64,000 nucleotides of DNA from Candidatus Poribacteria bacterium (lineage in GTDB: Bacteria > Poribacteria > WGA-4E > WGA-3G): assembly GCA_028820635.1 (NCBI GenBank), contig JAPPIG010000080.1, positions 1 to 64,000 of the forward strand, written 5' to 3'. The notes below the pieces were generated by a model. It did not search any database. It was not told the origin of the DNA and saw only the letters and a program-made list of their open reading frames with translations. The translations under genes were made by a program, and so were the position numbers. Below are positions 26,563 to 34,204 of the stretch, piece after piece. Position 1 is the first letter of the stretch. Each line of letters opens with the position of its first letter.

Positions 26563-26589
26563 CATTTTTTCTATTTTTTTTCATTCTAT

Positions 26590-26820
26590 TACTAACTGTT
26601 TTTGCACACTATCAATCTTATCTTCCATCATTTAGGTTTTGTCAATCCGGGTGCCAAACTTCAGCGTTGTGGTAATTCGAGGTGCTCCCATCTCAGGCAC
26701 CACTTCATGACAACGTCTAATCGCATCAAATACTGGATCCCATTTACCTTCAATATCAGTGTCGTAAGCATGGCGCTTCGTCTTTAAGCCTGCTTTCACG
26801 CATAGTAGGTGTTTTTCCAC
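26590..26820 (-). pseudogene. MTH1187-family thiamine-binding protein, truncated and interrupted
   Basis: Residues AGLKTKRHAYDTDIEGKWDP through RITTTLKFGTRID align with the intact gene at 29633-29938. The first third is missing. After GTRIDKT an in-frame TAA stands where the intact copy has Gln; past the stop the frame continues MMEDKIDSVQKQL, matching TMQDKVSSVQKHL. So the copy has both a 5' truncation and a nonsense change. An apparent GTG start at 26820 is probably not used. Confidence 0.8.
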
Positions 26821-26912
26821 TACGATTCCTCTCGTTTACGGGGTTTAAGAGGTGAAAATAAAACAGCGACCAATCTATACTGAACATAATTCACGTTAGA
26901 AATTGAGTGTTA

Positions 26913-27089
26913 GATATAGTGGATTTTACAATTAACTTTACATTATCATTCGGCATTTACAAAGTGTTCTACAGTTTTAAAGTCGCGACCGGGAGGTCGC
27001 TCCTACAGGAAGAGGCGCAATGAATTGCGCGACTACAAACACGCTAAACCTATAAAGAACCGTAAAGGTAATTTTAGATTTACTATATC
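26913..27089. mobile_element. MITE-like element with GATATAGT...ACTATATC ends
   Basis: Ends 26913-26941 and 27062-27089 are imperfect reverse complements (GATATAGTGGATTTTACA against GATATAGTAAATCTAAAA). The inside carries a half GTAGGAG repeat (26982-27006) and the palindrome GGCGCAATGAATTGCGC. No coding capacity. Confidence 0.6.
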
Positions 27090-27122
27090 GCAAACTTCCA
27101 CACATTAAAAAAGAAACGTGTA

Positions 27123-27161
27123 GACCCCGTAGCCACAATGTCTTAATTGGACTACAGGGTC
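27123..27161 (-). terminator. Probable terminator of the 27199-28392 gene
   Basis: Arms GACCCCGTAG and CTACAGGGTC pair with one wobble. On the minus strand a T-rich stretch (TTTCTTTTTT) follows shortly after. It lies about 38 bases past the stop codon. Confidence 0.55.
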
Positions 27162-27198
27162 AGATTCAACATGCTATATCACGTGTTGTATAAACCAA

Positions 27199-28392
27199 TT
27201 ATTTCGCACCTTTCAATTTACCCCAGGTAGTGATAAACTTGCCTGCTGCTTCAACACTTTGCTGTCCTGCAGGTAAATAGGCAGTATCTATGGACCCTCG
27301 AATACCGACGTGCACGCCCCAGCCACCGCCACGTTCACTGCATTTGACCATCAACAAGTTGTTACCTCGTTTCAGATCAACTTCAAACTCATCTTGCCAT
27401 CTGGATCTGCCACGGTTCACCGCGTTCGTGTGAACGACTTCACCATTCAGCCAGACTTTAATAGAATCATCACTCCCAACTAACAAACTGACACCTTTCA
27501 TAGCTTCGTCAGCGACAAGTGTAACGAGTCCATAAGCTGTTATGTCGTCAAAAGGCCCAGCTGCTCCTATTTCATTGGCAATAACATCAAGGTTTCCATC
27601 TTGTGGCAAATCAGCGAGTGTCCACTCAAAATCTCCGACCTCAGCCCCTTCAGTTGCTCCAATTTTAGCTACCTTTTCTTCTTTAACTTTATTTTTGCTT
27701 GCAACCGCCAAGGAATCGATGTTGGTGGAAGATGCTCCACCCTGCCCTGCTTCGGTCCGGGCGACCATCCAAAGCCAATCTGTCAAAATATCTTCTATAG
27801 GAACGTGAGGCGTTTCAGAAATACCGACGTGCATGCCCCAACCACCGCCACGCTCACTGACTTTGACCATTATCAAGTTGTCACCTTGTTTCAGATCAAT
27901 TGCGAACTCATCTTGATACATGCCACGTCCACGGTTCACGGCATTCTTAAAAACGACTTTACCATTGAGCCAGACTTTGATGGAATCATCACTCCCGGTT
28001 TTCATTGTCGCCTTTAGTGCCTTATCCGATTTGTGCGTATAAAGTGCATAAGAAGTAATGTCATCCAAAGCACCTTCTTCCATTCCTGTTTGATTGACAA
28101 CAGCATTGATATCACCGTTTGCGGGCAATTCAGCGAGTGTCCACTCATAATCTCCGACCTCGTCCCCTTCTTTTGCTCCATTTTTAGCCACCATTTCTTC
28201 GGTAACTTTGTCATCGCTTGCAACTGCGAGTGAATCGATATCGGTAGAATTAGCACCACCCTGTCCCGCTTCGGTTTTAGCGATCATCCAAAGCCATGGA
28301 CCGAGAATTTGATCTTGGGCATCAGCAGTCAGTGTCATCACCGAAAGGCTCATCACACAAACCAACCCTATTATACACAATTTTCTGAACAT
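27199..28392 (-). CDS. Secreted protein with two carbohydrate-binding-like domains and WG-K tag
   Basis: A 397-residue exported protein, close in sequence and layout to the gene at 23222. Signal peptide MFRKLCIIGLVCVMSLSV...ADA, then two domain copies, each from W(L)WM(I/V)A through GSDDSIKVWLNG and NAVNRGR to SERGGGWG(M/V)H. The second copy has a Cys in VKCSERGGGW. The tail GKFITTWGKLKGAK is the shared tag. GGAGG precedes the ATG. The promoter TTGACT-16-TAAAAT lies at 28476-28503, with a leader of about 77 bases that is conserved before two paralogs. Domain pairs in this gene and 23222 suggest duplication of a two-domain unit. Confidence 0.75.
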   Translation of the reverse strand: MFRKLCIIGLVCVMSLSVMTLTADAQDQILGPWLWMIAKTEAGQGGANSTDIDSLAVASDDKVTEEMVAKNGAKEGDEVGDYEWTLAELPANGDINAVVNQTGMEEGALDDITSYALYTHKSDKALKATMKTGSDDSIKVWLNGKVVFKNAVNRGRGMYQDEFAIDLKQGDNLIMVKVSERGGGWGMHVGISETPHVPIEDILTDWLWMVARTEAGQGGASSTNIDSLAVASKNKVKEEKVAKIGATEGAEVGDFEWTLADLPQDGNLDVIANEIGAAGPFDDITAYGLVTLVADEAMKGVSLLVGSDDSIKVWLNGEVVHTNAVNRGRSRWQDEFEVDLKRGNNLLMVKCSERGGGWGVHVGIRGSIDTAYLPAGQQSVEAAGKFITTWGKLKGAK

Positions 28393-28475
28393 TATTATGT
28401 AAACCTCCTACATTATTTTGTAGTAATTCTTAGGATTTTAAAATAGTAATGTAACTAATATTACATTTTTATATT

Positions 28476-28503
28476 ATTTTAGCAGCATGTCAAAAAAAGT
28501 CAA
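28476..28503 (-). promoter_or_regulatory. Promoter of the 27199-28392 gene
   Basis: TTGACT (28503-28498), 16-base spacer and TAAAAT (28481-28476) on the minus strand. The box pair and the leader (AATTACTACAAAAT, then GGAGG) are shared with paralogs, so the set is likely co-regulated. Confidence 0.6.
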
Positions 28504-28578
28504 GATATTTTTTCTAAAAATAGGGTTGTTTAGTTTTCTATTTTCTGCTATATTTTTTCACATTTCTATAAATTAGCA

Positions 28579-28619
28579 GTAACATGCATCAACTGAAAAT
28601 TCATAAAACTAAATAACCC
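28579..28619. repeat. Dispersed direct repeat, copy b
   Basis: Shares AACTGAAAATTCATAAAACT and AAATAACCC with copies at 41-81 and 29576-29616. With copy c it brackets the discoidin-like gene as direct repeats about 1 kb apart. Confidence 0.65.
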
Positions 28620-28626
28620 TAATATT

Positions 28627-28654
28627 TTGAAAATAACATTGAATTTTCTATAAT
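28627..28654 (+). promoter_or_regulatory. Candidate promoter of the discoidin-like gene
   Basis: TTGAAA (28627-28632), 16-base spacer, TATAAT (28649-28654). The predicted leader to the ATG at 28793 is about 130 bases. Confidence 0.4.
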
Positions 28655-28792
28655 AATATGGAATAATATATTGTTATGGAATACCGATTAGTAAAAATTG
28701 GTATGGTAAGTGGGTGCAGTTTATTCAAACCCCGTAATTTAACACGAAACTCACGTAAGAGTGAGATTCATTTCTTTAGGAGGATAAATAGC

Positions 28793-29491
28793 ATGAAAAT
28801 TATGATGGTATTAGCAGGATTTGTGTTGATGGTAACCTATTGTGTTATCAGTGCGAGTGACCTGGCACAGGCAGAGGAAGTCTTGGGAACAGGAACGGAT
28901 TCACTGCTGGGAGGAGACCTAACCGACCCAGAAGACGATGGTGCTCCTGATGCAGATGAGGGTTACAACGCCATTTTCACAGCCAACGAAGAACCCGGAT
29001 TCGGGGGTGGGGAATTTTCGTTTAACGTCTTCGATAACATCCTTGGCGGCGGCAATGCGAAATGGTGCTGCGGACGTGGGGGCGGTATTCCGGATGAAGG
29101 TTTACATGTAACAGCTGAGCTTGAGGAGTCGTACGTATTGACACACTTCACCGTATCTTCAGCGAACGATGTTCCTGCGAGGGACCCTACAGTGTGGGAA
29201 GTTCAAGGGTCGAACGACGGCGAGGATTTTACGACTATCTTTTCTCACGATGGAGATAGTTTTTGGGATCAGCGACTGCAAGTCGTCCTTTTTGAGGCAG
29301 GGGAAGATTTCGAAGCTCAAACCACCGGATATCGGTTTTTTCGGCATGTTACTTTTGACACTGCATCGAACCCGGCCGGGGCGTACTTTCAAATTGGCGA
29401 AATTGAGTACTTCGGCGATAGTAGTCTTACCCCAGTAGACCCTAAAGCCAAACTCACAACCACATGGGGTAGCATCAAAAACATCCGATAA
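28793..29491 (+). CDS. Secreted discoidin-like (galactose-binding-fold) protein with WG-K tag
   Basis: A 232-residue exported protein. The open frame begins at 28676, but ATG at 28793 is preceded by TTAGGAGGA and starts a signal peptide (MKIMMVLAGFVLMVTYCVIS), so it is preferred. Residues about 85-215 look like an F5/8 type C or galactose-binding-like domain: LTHFTVSSANDVPARDPTVWEVQGSNDG is split here as LTHFTVSSAND and PTVWEVQGSNDGEDF, ending FFRHV and QIGEIEYFG. A CC pair (AKWCCGRGGG) occurs at about residue 81. The end is KAKLTTTWGSIKNIR, the shared tag. The gene is bracketed by direct repeats and followed by a terminator, so it is a single-gene unit. Confidence 0.75.
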   Translation: MKIMMVLAGFVLMVTYCVISASDLAQAEEVLGTGTDSLLGGDLTDPEDDGAPDADEGYNAIFTANEEPGFGGGEFSFNVFDNILGGGNAKWCCGRGGGIPDEGLHVTAELEESYVLTHFTVSSANDVPARDPTVWEVQGSNDGEDFTTIFSHDGDSFWDQRLQVVLFEAGEDFEAQTTGYRFFRHVTFDTASNPAGAYFQIGEIEYFGDSSLTPVDPKAKLTTTWGSIKNIR

Positions 29492-29513
29492 ACGCAAATA
29501 TCAGACATTTTCT

Positions 29514-29564
29514 AAATCGGCTTGAATCCAGTAATAACTTGGTTTGAGCCGATTTCATATTTTT
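29514..29564 (+). terminator. Intrinsic terminator of the discoidin-like gene
   Basis: Stem AAATCGGCTTGAA against TTTGAGCCGATTT, with a loop of about 16 bases, followed by CATATTTTT. It starts 23 bases after the stop. Confidence 0.65.
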
Positions 29565-29575
29565 ATAAACTATCA

Positions 29576-29616
29576 GTAATATGTATCAACTAAAAATTCT
29601 TAAAACTAAATAACCC
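29576..29616. repeat. Dispersed direct repeat, copy c
   Basis: Contains AAAAATTCTTAAAACTAAAT then AACCC. It is the downstream partner of the copy at 28579-28619. Confidence 0.65.
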
Positions 29617-29632
29617 AATTCTAAAACTTCAG

Positions 29633-29938
29633 TTATTCTGCCGCTAAATGTTTTTGAACGCTGCTAACCTTATCTTGCATCGTTTGAGTTCTATCAATCC
29701 GAGTGCCAAACTTTAGGGTTGTCGTAATTCGGGGTGCACCCATCTGATGGACTATTTCATGACAACGTTTAATCGCATCAAACACGTCATCCCATTCGCC
29801 TTCGATATTAGTGCCATAAGCGTGCAGTTTTGTTTTCAAACCTGCCTCTTTCAGCACATTTTCACACGCAGTGACATATTTTGAAACAGAAACGCCAACA
29901 CCCATCGGCACGACGCACAAATCAGCAATGACTTTCAT
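29633..29938 (-). CDS. MTH1187-family thiamine-binding protein
   Basis: A 101-residue protein of the MTH1187/YkoF-like family (DUF77), small ferredoxin-like-fold proteins reported to bind thiamine or its precursors. Family marks are ADLCVVPMGVGVSVSKYV at the N-terminus, LHAYGTNIEGEWD in the middle and MGAPRITTTLKFGTRID. Full length for the family. The ATG is 10 bases downstream of the aldo/keto reductase stop, so the two are co-transcribed. A broken second copy lies at 26590-26820. No thiamine riboswitch was recognised upstream of the operon. Confidence 0.85.
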   Translation of the reverse strand: MKVIADLCVVPMGVGVSVSKYVTACENVLKEAGLKTKLHAYGTNIEGEWDDVFDAIKRCHEIVHQMGAPRITTTLKFGTRIDRTQTMQDKVSSVQKHLAAE

Positions 29939-29948
29939 GTGTTACTTC

Positions 29949-30887
29949 CTAATTCTCGCGTAGTTTTTCCAGAATGGCGGCAGGTAACGGAGACGCCCCA
30001 GAGGTTGCGATACCATCCTTAACTTGCGCAGGAGTCATCATTCCTGGAACCACGCTACAGACCGCTGGATGTGCTAAGATGAATTTCAGTGCAGCTTGCG
30101 GCAGGCTTCGTGCCTTATCACTAATGACCGATTTAATCTTTTCCACACGTTCTAAATCAGCGAGAAATTTCTCACGGGGCCACGTCTTTCTATAATCGTT
30201 TTCTGCAAATTCTGTGTTTGCGTTCAGCTGTCCTGAAAGCAAACCTGACGAAAGTGGTTGACGTGCAACAACTGCGATCCCTTTTTCAGCAGCCGTTTCC
30301 ATCACAAGTTTTGCCATGTCTTGGTTAAGGATATTATAAGTTAACATCAAGGAAGAAATGCCGGTTTCTGCTATTGCTTTAAGTGCTTGTTCCTCATTTC
30401 CGAGACATAAGCCATAAAATCGAATTTTGCCTTCGGATTTTAGTTTTTCCATTGTACCGAATGCTTCATCCCATGCTTCAGCAGGAGGTGGGGCGTGGAA
30501 TTGATAAATGTCTATCGCATCCTTTTTCAATCGGGTAAGACTGCCTTCAACTGCTTGACGGATATAATCTGGCGAAGCATTGAACGCGGGAACTGTTCCG
30601 CCTTGACTAATCCAGCCATCAGAGTCCAATTCGTAACCCAGTTTTGTTGCGATGACAACTCTATCTCCGAGTGCAGAAAATGCTTCACCTAAAAGGCGTT
30701 CAGCGCGGCCACCACCGTATTGGTCAGCGGTGTCGTAAAAGGTAACACCTGTTTCAAAAGCGTATCGGAGAAGATCAACAGCCTCTTTTTCGCCTATATC
30801 TCCCCATTCCCGTCCGCCGAGTTCCCATGTTCCCATGCCGATTTCAGAGACGATCAGACCCGTTTTACCAAATTTGCGCTGTCGCAT
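29949..30887 (-). CDS. Aldo/keto reductase
   Basis: A 312-residue NADPH-dependent aldo/keto reductase. The catalytic tetrad is visible as Asp in FYDTADQY, Tyr in the same segment (DQYGGGRAE), Lys in VIATKLGYE, and His in IYQFHAPPP. The cofactor end is VVPGMMTPAQV. The frame is open up to 30917, but ATG at 30887 has GGAGG eight bases upstream and begins with MRQRKFGKTGLIVSEIGMG, the typical family start. Likely substrate is a sugar or sugar-acid aldehyde, as for family members in catabolic gene sets. The thiamine-binding gene follows in the same transcript. Confidence 0.88.
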   Translation of the reverse strand: MRQRKFGKTGLIVSEIGMGTWELGGREWGDIGEKEAVDLLRYAFETGVTFYDTADQYGGGRAERLLGEAFSALGDRVVIATKLGYELDSDGWISQGGTVPAFNASPDYIRQAVEGSLTRLKKDAIDIYQFHAPPPAEAWDEAFGTMEKLKSEGKIRFYGLCLGNEEQALKAIAETGISSLMLTYNILNQDMAKLVMETAAEKGIAVVARQPLSSGLLSGQLNANTEFAENDYRKTWPREKFLADLERVEKIKSVISDKARSLPQAALKFILAHPAVCSVVPGMMTPAQVKDGIATSGASPLPAAILEKLREN

Positions 30888-30974
30888 CAGTTCTTCCTCC
30901 ACATGACTTGTTGTCATTTTATAAAATTGAGGTTAATTTGTCAATAATTACTTTTTTCATTGAATACAATTAGA

Positions 30975-31004
30975 TTGACAGGTCACTCCTGTTTTTGATA
31001 GGAT
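30975..31004 (+). promoter_or_regulatory. Candidate promoter of the RmlB-like operon
   Basis: TTGACA (30975-30980), 18-base spacer, TAGGAT (30999-31004). A TATAGT overlaps just downstream. The leader to 31089 would be about 80 bases. Confidence 0.45.
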
Positions 31005-31088
31005 ATAGTCATCTAAGCACTCAAGAAATGCTTCCACGCGCTTAGAAAAGATAAAACACGCATATTAATTTTATTTTTAAGGACATAC

Positions 31089-32120
31089 ATGAAATTATTG
31101 GTCACTGGCGGTGCTGGATTTATCGGCACAAACTTTATCCGATATTGGCTCAAGGAGTATCCGAAAGATGTTGTGATCAACCTTGATCGGTTGACTTATG
31201 CTGGGAATCTTACAAACCTGACAGATATTGTCTTAGCTTATTCTGATCGATATGTTTTTGCGCATGGTGATATTCTGGACGATGCATTCGTTTCAGAACT
31301 TATAGAAACACATCAACCAGATGTGATTGTGAACTTTGCGGCCGAATCACACAATAGCCGTGCAATCTTACAGCCGCGCCAATTCTTTGAAACAAACGTA
31401 ATCGGGACACAAGTTTTATTAGATGCTGCTCGGCAGTACAGTGTGTCTCGGTTTCATCATATCTCAACGTGTGAGGTATATGGTGAACTGCCATTAGATT
31501 CCCCCGATGCTTTTACCGAAACTGCACCTTACCGCCCACAGACTCCCTATAACGCGTCAAAAGCAGCAGCCGACCATCTTGTAAACGCATATTTCCATAG
31601 CTTCGGACTACCGATAACTATTTCTAATTGTTCTAATAATTACGGGGCATATCAGCATCCTGAAAAGTTGATACCGCTTTTCACAACGAATGCTATACAA
31701 GATTTGCCTTTGACGCTTTACCGCAGTAGTCATAACTGTCGAGAATGGTTACATGTTGATGACCATTGCCGTGCAATTGCATCGGTTATCCATAACGGCA
31801 AGATTGGAGAAACATATAACATTGGTAGTGGCGTTGAGAAAAGTATTGAAGAAGTTACCGACTTTATTTTAGGGACGCTTGGCAAACCGCAAACCCTGAA
31901 AACTTATGTGCCTGATAGACCAGGGCATGATTGCAGGTATCTTTTGGATTCAGCGAAAATCCATCGTGAACTCGGGTGGGAACCGGAAATACCGTTTGAA
32001 CAAGGTATGCAACAGACAATTCAGTGGTATGTTGAAAATCGGGAATGGTGGGAGAAAATTCAGCAAAATACCGATAAGGATGTAGTGCAAGAAGACAAAT
32101 GGGAAACGTTCTCTCAATAA
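31089..32120 (+). CDS. rfbB: dTDP-glucose 4,6-dehydratase-like protein with altered active site
   Basis: A 343-residue extended SDR closely like RmlB/RfbB. It has the NAD-binding TGGAGFIGTNF and the Tyr154-x3-Lys158 pair (YNASK), plus SNCSNNYG and WLHVDDHCRAI. In RmlB the active site reads S-T-D-E-V-Y-G, where the Asp-Glu pair drives water loss; here it is S126-T-C128-E129-V-Y-G, Cys in place of Asp. The AESHVDRSI stretch is also changed to AESHNSRAI. It may therefore be an epimerase or a dehydratase with other chemistry. It is 13 bases ahead of a PhyH gene with which it is surely co-transcribed, so a modified sugar nucleotide may be the link. Confidence 0.75.
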   Translation: MKLLVTGGAGFIGTNFIRYWLKEYPKDVVINLDRLTYAGNLTNLTDIVLAYSDRYVFAHGDILDDAFVSELIETHQPDVIVNFAAESHNSRAILQPRQFFETNVIGTQVLLDAARQYSVSRFHHISTCEVYGELPLDSPDAFTETAPYRPQTPYNASKAAADHLVNAYFHSFGLPITISNCSNNYGAYQHPEKLIPLFTTNAIQDLPLTLYRSSHNCREWLHVDDHCRAIASVIHNGKIGETYNIGSGVEKSIEEVTDFILGTLGKPQTLKTYVPDRPGHDCRYLLDSAKIHRELGWEPEIPFEQGMQQTIQWYVENREWWEKIQQNTDKDVVQEDKWETFSQ

Positions 32121-32133
32121 AAGAGGTGAGTGT

Positions 32134-33102
32134 ATGAAATTGACAGACAACCAACTTGCAACTTGGAAACATGACGGGATTATCGTTGTACCGAACGTCT
32201 TTTCGCAGGAAGTCGTTTCTGCTGCGTTGGAAGCAGTTGAGCGAAACGCTTATGATGGGTTATCTTACGCGGAATATCGTGCAAAATGGGACGATAAACT
32301 GGACGAACTCGAAAGTGCATATCAAAACAATAGTCCCATGAATCAACTTGCGGGTCCCCTTGCAAAAGTTTCGCACTTTCCAACAGGGTTAGAAACAGTG
32401 GACACGCTCATTGAAAATGAAACCTATCTTGGGATTGCGCAGCAGCTGTTAGACACAGAGGAAATTCGGATCAGTTATGGACAGATATTTCTAAGAGAAG
32501 GGCTAACGGATAAGCGTTACAGTGAACACCCGTGGCAAGGGTATCATATTGATAATGGCACAAATGCAGCGTTGCCGCCGCACCCTGATTGGCAGCGTTA
32601 CGGATATATTCTATGCAGCATCATGCTGCACGATGTTGATTTGGACGGTGCCCCGATGCTCATCTGTCCAGGTTCTCAGGACCAACTGGATATGATATGG
32701 GAAAAACATCCTGGCAGTGCGGGTGGACTTGGCATTCCTGACTTGCGCGAGTTTAAGGAATTGGCAGAACCTGTTCCTCTCACGGCGAAAGCGGGGAGTG
32801 CTATTTATCGGTCAAGTTATATTGTTCATGCTGCGCAGCCGTTTGCGAACAGAAGCAAACAACGAGTATGGATGGGTTATCACTTTCACCGTGCCGACAA
32901 TGCCAGTTGGTGTTTAACAACACGACCTATCCCACGGTCAAGTCCACATTATATGAACTTTATCACACAAACAACACCTGCTGTGAGACGCGTATTAGGG
33001 TGGCCTGCTCCTGGCGATTCATATTACACACCGCAAGCATTAGATCGTTTAGCACAAGCGTTTCCGGGAATTGATTTAGAACCTTATCGGAATAGTGCTT
33101 AG
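32134..33102 (+). CDS. Phytanoyl-CoA dioxygenase (PhyH) family protein
   Basis: A 322-residue Fe(II)/2-oxoglutarate dioxygenase. The first iron pair is H-I-D in GYHIDNG; the second His is in SSYIVHAAQPF and the 2-oxoglutarate Arg follows in KQRVWMGYHF. The N-terminal WKHDGIIVVPNVFS is the normal PhyH opening. So unlike the pair at 2092-3817, this one has a complete metal site. GAGGTG lies before the ATG. Coupled to the RmlB-like gene. Small-molecule hydroxylation is expected, substrate unknown. Confidence 0.88.
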   Translation: MKLTDNQLATWKHDGIIVVPNVFSQEVVSAALEAVERNAYDGLSYAEYRAKWDDKLDELESAYQNNSPMNQLAGPLAKVSHFPTGLETVDTLIENETYLGIAQQLLDTEEIRISYGQIFLREGLTDKRYSEHPWQGYHIDNGTNAALPPHPDWQRYGYILCSIMLHDVDLDGAPMLICPGSQDQLDMIWEKHPGSAGGLGIPDLREFKELAEPVPLTAKAGSAIYRSSYIVHAAQPFANRSKQRVWMGYHFHRADNASWCLTTRPIPRSSPHYMNFITQTTPAVRRVLGWPAPGDSYYTPQALDRLAQAFPGIDLEPYRNSA

Positions 33103-33103
33103 G

Positions 33104-33814
33104 TTATTGCGGACACCACGCCATCACTGTACCAAAACTGGCAAACATACTGTTCTCGCCACTTGTTAAAATACGTGAACCTTGTACAACGATTCGCGCA
33201 TCTCGACTTGTGATTTTGTAACTGACAGGCGCATCTTTGGCAATCAACGGTTCACCGTTCGCGTCTTTTAGTTTATCCAACCGATAATGCACCGATCTAT
33301 GCGCAGGCACGTCAAATTCGCAGGAGACGTTCTCCATCGCAGTGTCTTCATAAAGCACCTCTAAGAGACAGCGCGTATCAATATCTGCAGTGTTGGAAAT
33401 GCATATAGATTCATGCGAAAAATAGCCACCACCATGCTGCTCCCACTCCTGCTCTGCTGCGGTTAACCCTGCCATGTAGCCATCAGGAATCACCCAAACG
33501 TAAGCACCGTCCCCATCTGAGATATAGGATTTGAGCGCATCCGATACTGCTTCTGGATTTTCTTCAATTTCATCTAATGAAATTACCATAAATCGGGAGT
33601 ATAGTTGAATTCCTTTTGACGAATTGTTTTCTTTTAATTCTCCTATCACATTCAAACACAATCTATTTTCAGCTAATATCTCAAGACGACTCACACCTCG
33701 AGATATTAGCCAATCCCCAAACGTATCGTTGAGAAGGATCGTTAATATATCATGATTTGAGATACCTACTTGCTTGTATTCTCGTATCGTTGCGAATAGT
33801 GTTTCATAAGTCAT
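33104..33814 (-). CDS. Sensory-rhodopsin-transducer-like (ASRT) domain fused to an unknown N-terminal domain
   Basis: A 236-residue protein. Residues about 105-236 match the Anabaena sensory rhodopsin transducer family (PF07100): VWVIPDGYM, a HESICISNTAD segment, DVPAHRSVHYRLDKL and RIVVQGSRILTSGENSMFAS. That family is a small beta-sandwich that can bind DNA or partner proteins and also occurs without rhodopsins. Residues 1-100 form a separate alpha/beta region I do not recognise (TYETLFATIREYKQVGISNH...). No rhodopsin gene is near. AAGGAG precedes the ATG. It is the last gene of a four-gene minus-strand set and converges with the PhyH gene by a one-base gap. Confidence 0.7.
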   Translation of the reverse strand: MTYETLFATIREYKQVGISNHDILTILLNDTFGDWLISRGVSRLEILAENRLCLNVIGELKENNSSKGIQLYSRFMVISLDEIEENPEAVSDALKSYISDGDGAYVWVIPDGYMAGLTAAEQEWEQHGGGYFSHESICISNTADIDTRCLLEVLYEDTAMENVSCEFDVPAHRSVHYRLDKLKDANGEPLIAKDAPVSYKITSRDARIVVQGSRILTSGENSMFASFGTVMAWCPQ

Positions 33815-33834
33815 AGATTTCTCCTTGAGAGGTT

Positions 33835-34185
33835 TTATACCATCCAGCGTCCATCAATACCAAGCAACGCCATTAACACCTGCAAAAGCACAACCTCTGC
33901 CTCGTCTCCAACAAACTGACGATGTGTGTCAATATAGGTGTTATAATCTGCTGCCCATTCACGAAAATAGGTTTCGTATTCCCAACCATCTGCAGTGCGG
34001 CGGAAACTGGAACGTTCTGGATAAGGGAGTTTTTGATTTAAAAGTTCGTGGAGTTGTTCAGTAGTTGGTAGCCACAAGTTATCGGAGTTTTTTGAGGTGG
34101 GTTGAAGTGCTTGAATTGCAGGGTGTTGGCACATTTCAAAGTATTTTGGGGAGTGATTCATGAGATGGTAATAACGTAAATGCAA
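33835..34185 (-). CDS. Unknown small protein
   Basis: A 116-residue soluble protein that I do not recognise. The longest reading begins with TTG at 34185; an ATG at 34161 (MNHSPKYFEMC) is an alternative, and neither has a clear ribosome site. The sequence contains a Trp/Tyr-rich middle (GWEYETYFREWAADYNTYI) and a helical C-terminus (EAEVVLLQVLMALLGIDG). It lies between the Doc-like gene (20 bases upstream) and the ASRT-domain gene (20 bases downstream), so it is part of that operon. Confidence 0.5.
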   Translation of the reverse strand: MHLRYYHLMNHSPKYFEMCQHPAIQALQPTSKNSDNLWLPTTEQLHELLNQKLPYPERSSFRRTADGWEYETYFREWAADYNTYIDTHRQFVGDEAEVVLLQVLMALLGIDGRWMV

Positions 34186-34204
34186 AAAATTGAACCCGGT
34201 CCTA

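Larger units (their letters stand above)
26295..26589. other. Leader, inserted element and promoter of the divergent paralog
   Basis: 26295-26374 is the conserved leader of the gene at 25575-26294. 26382-26533 is an inserted inverted-repeat element flanked by TATTTTA at 26375-26381 and 26534-26540. 26535-26562 is the TTGACT-16-TAAAAT promoter. No gene is seen. Confidence 0.65.
26821..27198. other. Intergenic region with inverted-repeat element
   Basis: No gene is seen. It contains the inverted-repeat element 26913-27089 and the terminator hairpin 27123-27161 of the gene that ends at 27199. Confidence 0.6.
28393..28792. other. Divergent intergenic region between two secreted-protein genes
   Basis: Contains the leader and promoter of the minus-strand gene ending at 28392 (promoter 28476-28503), the dispersed direct repeat copy b at 28579-28619, and a candidate plus-strand promoter at 28627-28654. 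No gene is seen. Confidence 0.6.

Noticed and set aside
28676..28792. A longer N-terminus for the discoidin-like protein
   Set aside because: The 39 extra residues have no homology, would hide the signal peptide, and a strong GGAGG site stands before the ATG at 28793.
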